Assembly (NCBI GenBank): GCA_963932245.1
Contig: OZ010748.1
Location: forward strand, 96,208,907 to 96,272,906
Direction: 5' to 3'
From: Tachinus rufipes
Lineage: Eukaryota; Arthropoda; Insecta; Coleoptera; Staphylinidae
Length of the DNA stretch: 64,000 bases
In this document: piece after piece, positions 58,255 through 64,000 of the stretch
How positions within the stretch are numbered: the stretch's first letter is position 1
Layout: each line of letters begins with the position of its first letter
Translations under genes and position numbers: made by a program
The notes under the pieces: model-generated
Database searches by the model: none
Seen by the model: only the letters and a program-made list of their open reading frames with translations
What the model was told of the DNA's origin: nothing

Positions 58255-59171
58255 GTGAGTAATAATAATTTTTGATTTATTTAAAAAAAACATTTGTAAA
58301 ATTTCCACTCGAATCAAATCGAATTAAATTTAGAATGATGACAGCTCAATAGGTCCACTTTGACGAACGGACGTCGATAATCTGCCGCTGACGTTTACGA
58401 GTAGGTAGCGCATCATTTAATACTGATCGTGGTATTCACTTATAATTGATGGAATGATTTAATTATTGATTAACATATAATACGCATCATTGTAATTAGA
58501 ATGATTTTTTAAAATGTTCACAAAAGTTGTGCGTTTCAAAGTTGTTAAATTGTTTAAAATAAACTGTTATTCAAAATAAATTGCTATCTAATAATATGCA
58601 TAAAGATTATTACCACTTTATGCATACTTCTTAGAAGAATTAGAAGATGGTATTTGTAACGATATTTGTATGCAATTGTAGCTGCGATGTTGAATATATA
58701 TTTATATTATTATTATTTATTAAAGCAACACGACCTACTTAGTCATCTTCCTCCATTAGGTATATAGTCACATTTGTGATGGTTATGTGATATTTTACAC
58801 CCAACAATAATGTTTAAAACATTCTTTTATGCAACCTGAAATGTTGATTGAAATAAATGACAATTAACCAATTTTAGCGTACTCGAAGTTGTAAAAAATT
58901 ATTCTTTGTATTTTAATTATACTAATTTTTGCTACTACTTCAAATAAAAATGCATTTTTTGATTGTTTTCTTGAAACTGAAAGATCAATATTAAAAATAT
59001 CACAGTCGGATCCGCAGAATCATAATCAAATGCCAATTTTACGTTAAGAAATGCAAAAAAAAACATTTTTTTTACTTTAGCCAATTGAAAACCCATTGAA
59101 ACACGGCAGGCAACCTGCCGGTGTCTATGGCTTGCAACAAGAGCACTCTCATCCTTGTCCTCCGCGTAGAA
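58252..59171 (+). CDS. Candidate 5' coding exons of an unrecognised gene running off the window
   Basis: The ATG at 58252-58254 precedes the donor GTGAGT. After an 826-bp intron, an acceptor with a long T-tract (TTTTTTTTACTTTAG) ends at 59080. The 91-bp exon 59081-59171 then reads in phase as PIENPLKHGRQPAGVYGL, then QQEHSHPCPPRR, and stops at a possible donor GAA before GTAAAAT. Without splicing, the frame ends in TAA eight codons later. The exon is much richer in G and C than its surroundings and contains a perfect small palindrome GGCAGGCAACCTGCC. I do not recognise the protein. No later exon was found before 64000, so the gene would continue outside. Confidence 0.35.
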
Positions 59172-59379
59172 GTAAAATAGTTTTACACAAATAAAAATTG
59201 ACTGGTTTCAACCTTTACATCATCATCATCATCATCGGACGGTGATACAAACTTAAAATGATGCCGGTTATGTGACATATTATAAACTTTGGCTTTTAAT
59301 AGAAATTTGTAATTCTTAGTTAAATACAAAATTTATCACATGCAAGTTAGAATTTGCACATCACAATTAAATCCTGTAC

Positions 59380-60500
59380 ATAATAAAAAGTCAAAAATAA
59401 CAAAATCCGGCCAAAAACGGTTGAAAAGTGTAAAATTCTATTTATAAAATGTTAAAAATAACAAAAATAGATCTTATAACATCAAGATATTGTCAGAAAG
59501 TACTAAATCCAACCACAAACTGTTGAAAAGAATAAATTTTTCATAAAATCTCGAAAATCCAGCTATAAAATATCAAAATATTGTTTAAAATAACAAAATT
59601 CGGCCATAAAACTTGAAAATATAGTTAGAAAGCAACAAAATTCGGCCAAAAATGGTCTAAACGTGCAAAACTTTATTCATAAACTGTCAAAAATAGCAAA
59701 GACCGGGTCTTAAAACATCAAAACATTGTTAGAAATCACCAAAATCCAGCTAGTTCAAAAATATAAAATTCTAATTCATAAAACAACCAATATCCGTCCT
59801 TAAAACATAAAAATATTGATAGAAAGTAACAAAATCAGGCTATAAAATGATAAAAAATGCAAAATTTATAAGAAGCCAAAAATCCTGCTATAAAGTATAA
59901 AAACATTGTCAGAAAGTACTGTAAAAACAGCAACATTCTGTTTATAAAAGTCAAAATTGGCATAAATTCGGTTATAAAATACAAAAATATTTAAAAAAAA
60001 AAACGATAGAAAAATGCAAAATTTGGTTAAAAAAATGTTAAAAATAGCAAAATCCGGCCATGAAATATCAACATATTGTTAAAACAAAAACAAAATTCAA
60101 CCTTAAAACATCAAAATATTATCAGAAAGCACCAAAATCTGGGCATAAACTGTTGAAAAGTGCAAAATTCTTTTCATGGAATGTCAAAAATCCGGCCATA
60201 AAGTATGAAAACATTAAAACTACATTTTAAAATTTTGTCATTATCTGTTAAAAAGTGCAAAATTCTATTCATAAATAATTAAAAACTGCTAAATTTGGTC
60301 AAAAATATTTAAATATTTTCAGATAAAATCAAAGTTCGGTCGAAAATAGTTAAAAAGTCCGTAAAAAATCAAAATATTGTTAAAACCAAAAATAAAGTCA
60401 GAAAATACCAAAATTTACCATAAAAAATGCAACATTCTATTTATGAAAATGACAAAATTCTGTCATAAAATATTTTCAAAAAGAACCAAATTTCGTCTAA
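59380..60500. repeat. AAATCCGGCCATAAAA degenerate tandem repeat
   Basis: A unit of roughly 100 bp recurs: AAAATCCGGCCATAAAATAT, CAAAATATTGTTAGAAAG, TAACAAAATTCGGCC and GTTGAAAAGTGCAAAATTCT, then ATTCATAAAATGTCAAAAAT. Copies are strongly diverged. No coding signal. Confidence 0.7.
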
Positions 60501-60876
60501 AATCAGTTGAAAACTACAAAATTTTATTCATTACATGTTATTGTTAAAAAAAACAAAAAATCTGACATAAACTGTTGCATAAAGTGCAAAATTTTATTCA
60601 TGAAATGTAAAAATAGACATCAGGGGCCCTTTCGCATTGCAGATCGTGCTTATATAGTAATAAACGTTCAATGTTTTACTCACTTAATCTATCAAAATGT
60701 TTATGAATCTTGTATGAGGCACTTTGCATATGACGTTCCTAAGTTATTCAATTAACAAATATTGAATTTTGGGTTACCAACAAGTTATTTAGTAATTGCT
60801 ACTTAGGTTGCAGAAAGTTTTATGATTAAAAACTTACATAGGCGCGTTGAAAACATTTGATTATCAATAAATAAGC
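60501..60876. other. AT-rich region, no gene found
   Basis: CAGGGGCCC near 60621 resembles an hAT-type transposon end, but no partner end is visible. Nothing else was recognised. Confidence 0.4.
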
Positions 60877-60941
60877 ATGTGACGTCATTCGTGAGCATGG
60901 TTATATTGGCTTCGTCATACGACAAGAGGAAAATAGTCCGC
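60877..60941 (+). repeat. Dispersed repeat copy 2 (GTGACGTC-TTCGTGAGCA family)
   Basis: ATGTGACGTCATTCGTGAGC, then GTTAT, TTCGTCATAC and GGAAAATAGTCC align in order with 21512-21588 on the minus strand. Two diverged copies about 39 kb apart point to a transposon family. Confidence 0.55.
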
Positions 60942-61377
60942 CATAACCTATCATGTTCACAAATAAATAATATTAATAAGTGTAGCAGCACCAAAACCTT
61001 AAATAAATTGTTACACGCGGGAATTTTAAATTTCAGTTTTCATAATACATTTACAACTTTGAACAGAACTATAACAAATGTTGTTACTTTAAACAAATAA
61101 AAAGTTTAATAAATTTACGGTGCAATGAATTACTCTTAAAGTTCAGACAAAAATTTACAATTTAATTTATAATTTATATCAAGGTCGGTAGCTTACCACA
61201 GGAAGAATAGCATTCCCGTCCCTTGCTTAGAAATGGGTTATATTTGAACCCCGTTTTTTTTTCCAAAATTTTAAGCAGAAATGTTAATAATATCAAAATA
61301 GCAATCCCGAATTTGTAATGAAGGAATTCAACTATAAAAATACAAGCTTTTATCCAAACGTATATTTTTTCACTTAC

Positions 61378-61524
61378 TAGAGTATTAAAGGCAAACTTTT
61401 CTTCAATCGCTAATGACACTTGATACTTTGACCCACAAACTTCCGGTTTAATACAACATTTGCTGGGTTAGCTGCAGAAGCAATTGCGTCCATCACTCTC
61501 ACCAAAAAAAGCTTCTTTGTCCAT
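61378..61524 (-). pseudogene. Exon-like segment on the minus strand with an internal stop
   Basis: On the minus strand, an acceptor with a 12-T tract and CAG leads straight into ATGGACAAAGAAGCTTTT. The segment ends CTA before a consensus donor GTAAGTG and is 147 bp, exactly 49 codons. The frame reads MDKEAFFGESDGRNCFCS, a TAA, then PSKCCIKPEVCGSKY and QVSLAIEEKFAFNTL. It could be a decayed exon or chance. No family is assigned. Confidence 0.2.
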
Positions 61525-61962
61525 CTGAAAAAAAAAAACACTGAACATTCATTCGCCGAAAAAAACCCTTTTTAAGAAACAATATAATAACAAGCTTTTA
61601 TTTGATCCAAAACCAAATATTAAAGCGGAAAGCGACGGATTCAAAAACATTCTAGTTGAATTGACCACGAACAATGTAAAATATTTAAATTTTTACATCT
61701 ATCTCAGTACAAAATGTTAGCGCCCACTTTACAGTTTGAATTTTATTTTCATAAAAATGAAAAAAAAGGTTACCAAAAAAATCATTTTTATAATATTTAT
61801 TTCTTAAATCATATAAAAAATATTTTTTAGCGGGCTTTAAATTTTTTTCTCGCATAATTTTCTGAACTAAAATACAAACAGAAAAACTATTTTTTAGATT
61901 AGGCAGACTAAAATAAACATTTTATTCAAATTCAATTCAACAATTACAGCGGCCAAGAGTCA

Positions 61963-62006
61963 AACACAGACAATTGTTTCGGTTCTACAAACCTCGTCAG
62001 TGTGCC
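61963..62006 (-). ncRNA. Hammerhead ribozyme motif, Penelope-like-element type
   Basis: On the minus strand the order is stem I 5' strand GGCACA, core CTGACGA, stem II GGTT-TGTAG-AACC, core GAAA, stem III, cleavage triplet GTC, and stem I 3' strand TGTGTT. All conserved core residues (CUGANGA and GAAA) are present. Stem I pairs over six positions (four Watson-Crick, two G-U), with one more A-U outside. Stem III is the self-complementary octamer ACAATTGT, too short to close alone but able to pair between two molecules, as in hammerheads of Penelope-like retroelements and some satellites. No reverse transcriptase or GIY-YIG frame remains nearby, so it would be an orphan or remnant. Activity is not shown. 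Confidence 0.75.
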
Positions 62007-63680
62007 TTGTATGACTATCGAAAATGTCTTTACAACTACATTTTGACAGTTTGTTGCAAAAGGACAGTTGAATTAATAATAAATATTTTGACACTGACAA
62101 TTTCGACCACATGATTATTAAAATCTGCAGTTAAAATTAATTTGTATGTAACGTTCGTTATTAATTTCTCTTGCCTTCGTTTCCCCCCTCCCAACACAGA
62201 ACGAAATATCGCTTTGAATAATAGAAAAGGCCGCGCGTATTTATGTGCGGCATCGGGGGCCACAATTTTAAGCGGTCCCGTTTATTCATTGCACCGCAGG
62301 ATATCGGGTTCCCCTGCGGCTCTCTGCAATTTTAAAACATATGTCGGAATCACGATGCCGAGTAGATTTCATTGTTTGTTGTTTATTCTCTCTCTCTCTC
62401 TCTTTCTCGACAAATCCGAGCAACTCAGCCATCACATCTGTCACGAGAGATGAAGAAGAGAAAGAAAGAGAAAACGAGGGGAAAATACTTTTCTATGGGC
62501 GTGAACTCGCATCGACTAAACGTCAATCAAGTCGAAAATCGCATTTTAGAGATGACACGTCATTTAGAGTACGCACGATTTGATTTTTTTATACATAATT
62601 AGTAGCGCTGATAATGATTGCGGTTGCGGGAGTTCGTGCTTTAGCTCAGTTACGTCAGGTGCTTGCGATGAGTGTTCAATTGAGGTACTCGCGATAACAA
62701 CGAGCGCTTAAAACGCGATAGTTGATTGTGGTGGTTGGTAGCAAGCAGCAGCAGCAGCACAGACGACTATAGCGTGGATGTGTTTTAATGCACACGCTAT
62801 GTGCACCGAGCCCTAATCGAATTCCAAACAAACCAGTTAACTTTACTCAACTACTGCACCAAACAGACGGAGATGGAATGGATTGGATTGGATTGGGGGA
62901 ACAAATTAGTTCGCGCCTTCCACCAGTCCCACCGCACCCCAATAACCACAAGAAGAAAAATCGAAATGCAATCTTATAACCTTACGACGATTGCCAATTA
63001 GTGCGATTTCGATTATTTTCACACATTATATAGTAACATATTATTCGTTCATTTTAAAAAATTTGAACGGCTTTAAAGGGATGCATGACTAAGAGCTGCA
63101 ATCTAGTAGTAGCGTGTTTAAAACCGAGGTAACAGCGGGGGGCGGCGGCGGCGGACAGACAATCGGGCACTTCCGCGGGATAAGAAGATAAATGTGCGGT
63201 CAAGGGGCGCGCACACGATGGTCATCTTGCGATTACGCCGCCACGAACCCACCCGCGGCAACATGAATTATTTATAAGTTACCCTTTTACAAAAAAAAAA
63301 AAACGAAATAACGACGATGATGGAAAACCAGCCGGCTCCGGAGTAGTCGACACGACACACGATTCTTGTCAGTTCGGAAAAAGTTTGGTTTGCGTGAGAG
63401 ACAATTTTACCGAATTTTGTAACAATTGCAAGCTTTTTTGATACTCAAATCTGGCTCAAGCAGTCCCTCCGAGTATGAAATGAAGCTAGACGATTAATTT
63501 ATTTATAGCAGAAACTATAAATGCGATGAATAAATCCACAATAGTATATTGTACAACTAGCACGTAATGATACCCATTTCCCATAAGTATAATCGTTGTT
63601 GCACAAGCCTTTGGCAAGTGCTGGAATTTATGCAAATGCGAAATGAACATTACGTTATAGTTGTATACTTTTTCTACTAA
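62007..63680. other. Intergenic or regulatory region with GC-rich islands, no gene found
   Basis: It includes a TC microsatellite (about 62387-62404), GC-richer parts near 62210-62320 and 62610-62780 (AGCAGCAGCAGCAGCAC at about 62747), and a CpG-rich stretch at 63130-63270 (GGGGGGCGGCGGCGGCGG). The frames at 62142-62602 and 62788-63001 have no recognisable protein. The islands resemble promoter or enhancer DNA of a gene outside the window, but this is inference. Confidence 0.4.
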
Positions 63681-64000
63681 TGCCCGTATTCATAAAAGTC
63701 AGTTACAGTAACGGATCGTTAAATTTGACAACCGCAAAATTATTTATACTTATTCTACCATAAAAACAAGTTTGGCATAATAAATAACTATCAGAAGAGA
63801 ATGAAAAATAATATTTACTAATAACATGTATTTCTATCAAATTTATAATAGTATATTAAAGAACGTGTTTCATAAGTCAAGTTTTGGTGCACGAGTCCAA
63901 ATTCTAAAGGACGAGTGCTACAAATGACTTATGAAACAAGTTTTTTATACTATTTTTTCTATTTTGCTAGTGTTGTAGTCTATTTTAGTTAAAAATATAG
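63681..64000. mobile_element. Possible MITE left end, with a 63846-63954 hairpin
   Basis: TAA then TGCCCGTATTCATAAA at 63678-63696 resembles the left terminus of the Harbinger-like element at 8309. Its right end is not in the window. Farther in, arms 63846-63896 and 63909-63954 (AAGAACGTGTTTCATAAGTC and GACTTATGAAACAAG) are inverted around a loop of about 10 bp. Whether both belong to one element cannot be told here. Confidence 0.45.

Noticed and set aside
61174..61419. Minus-strand frame with SLAIEEKF...VSEK, loosely like the fucosyltransferase motif
   Set aside because: The likeness covers about 20 residues, needs a gap and continues across a consensus splice donor. This is too weak to assign a family.
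1..64000. tRNA, rRNA and spliceosomal RNA genes
   Set aside because: I looked on both strands for conserved tRNA boxes and known RNA cores and saw none I could support by eye. A covariance-model scan would be decisive.

Overview
The window looks like insect nuclear DNA, perhaps from a beetle, although the order is a guess. It is very AT-rich. Coding exons are split by short GT-AG introns of about 51-69 nt, long introns are full of degenerate repeats and non-autonomous transposons, and the three conserved proteins are typical animal nuclear or ubiquitin-system proteins.

Three complete genes lie head to tail on the + strand in the first 35 kb. The first is asf1, a histone H3-H4 chaperone (coding 6758-12290, 4 exons, 180 aa), whose last intron is a 4.86 kb block of repeats and nested transposons. 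The second is the BICRA/GLTSCR1 homologue, a subunit of the GBAF/ncBAF chromatin remodeller (coding 19803-29408, 9 exons, 1543 aa). The third is Cul2, a cullin-RING ligase scaffold (coding 31394-34466, 9 exons, 742 aa). All exon joins keep the reading frame. Two of the genes act on chromatin and one in ubiquitylation, but nothing shows that the neighbours are co-regulated.

From about 35.9 to 51.8 kb there is a nearly uniform satellite array: 32 full units and one partial unit with a 486-bp period. A single T/C site marks higher-order blocks of about 10-11 units. There are two units with deletions, a diverged right edge, and an older broken relative of the unit on the left flank.

From 51.8 to 64 kb I find no conserved protein. 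There is a probable noncoding leader ending in ATG directly at a splice donor (58252-58254), with a candidate next coding exon (59081-59171). There are also several families of short degenerate repeats, a decayed ORF-like stretch, hairpin elements and two hammerhead-type motifs. The motif at 61963-62006 on the minus strand has every conserved core position, a stem II, a palindromic stem III and a GUC cleavage triplet, as in the hammerheads of Penelope-like retroelements. It is the most distinctive single signal in the window.

A second theme is that the noncoding DNA of the first 26 kb contains several different local repeat families that all share the TGACAG/TGTCAAA core. Transposon remnants are often nested, for example a mariner-like element inside a Harbinger-like one at 8309-9677.
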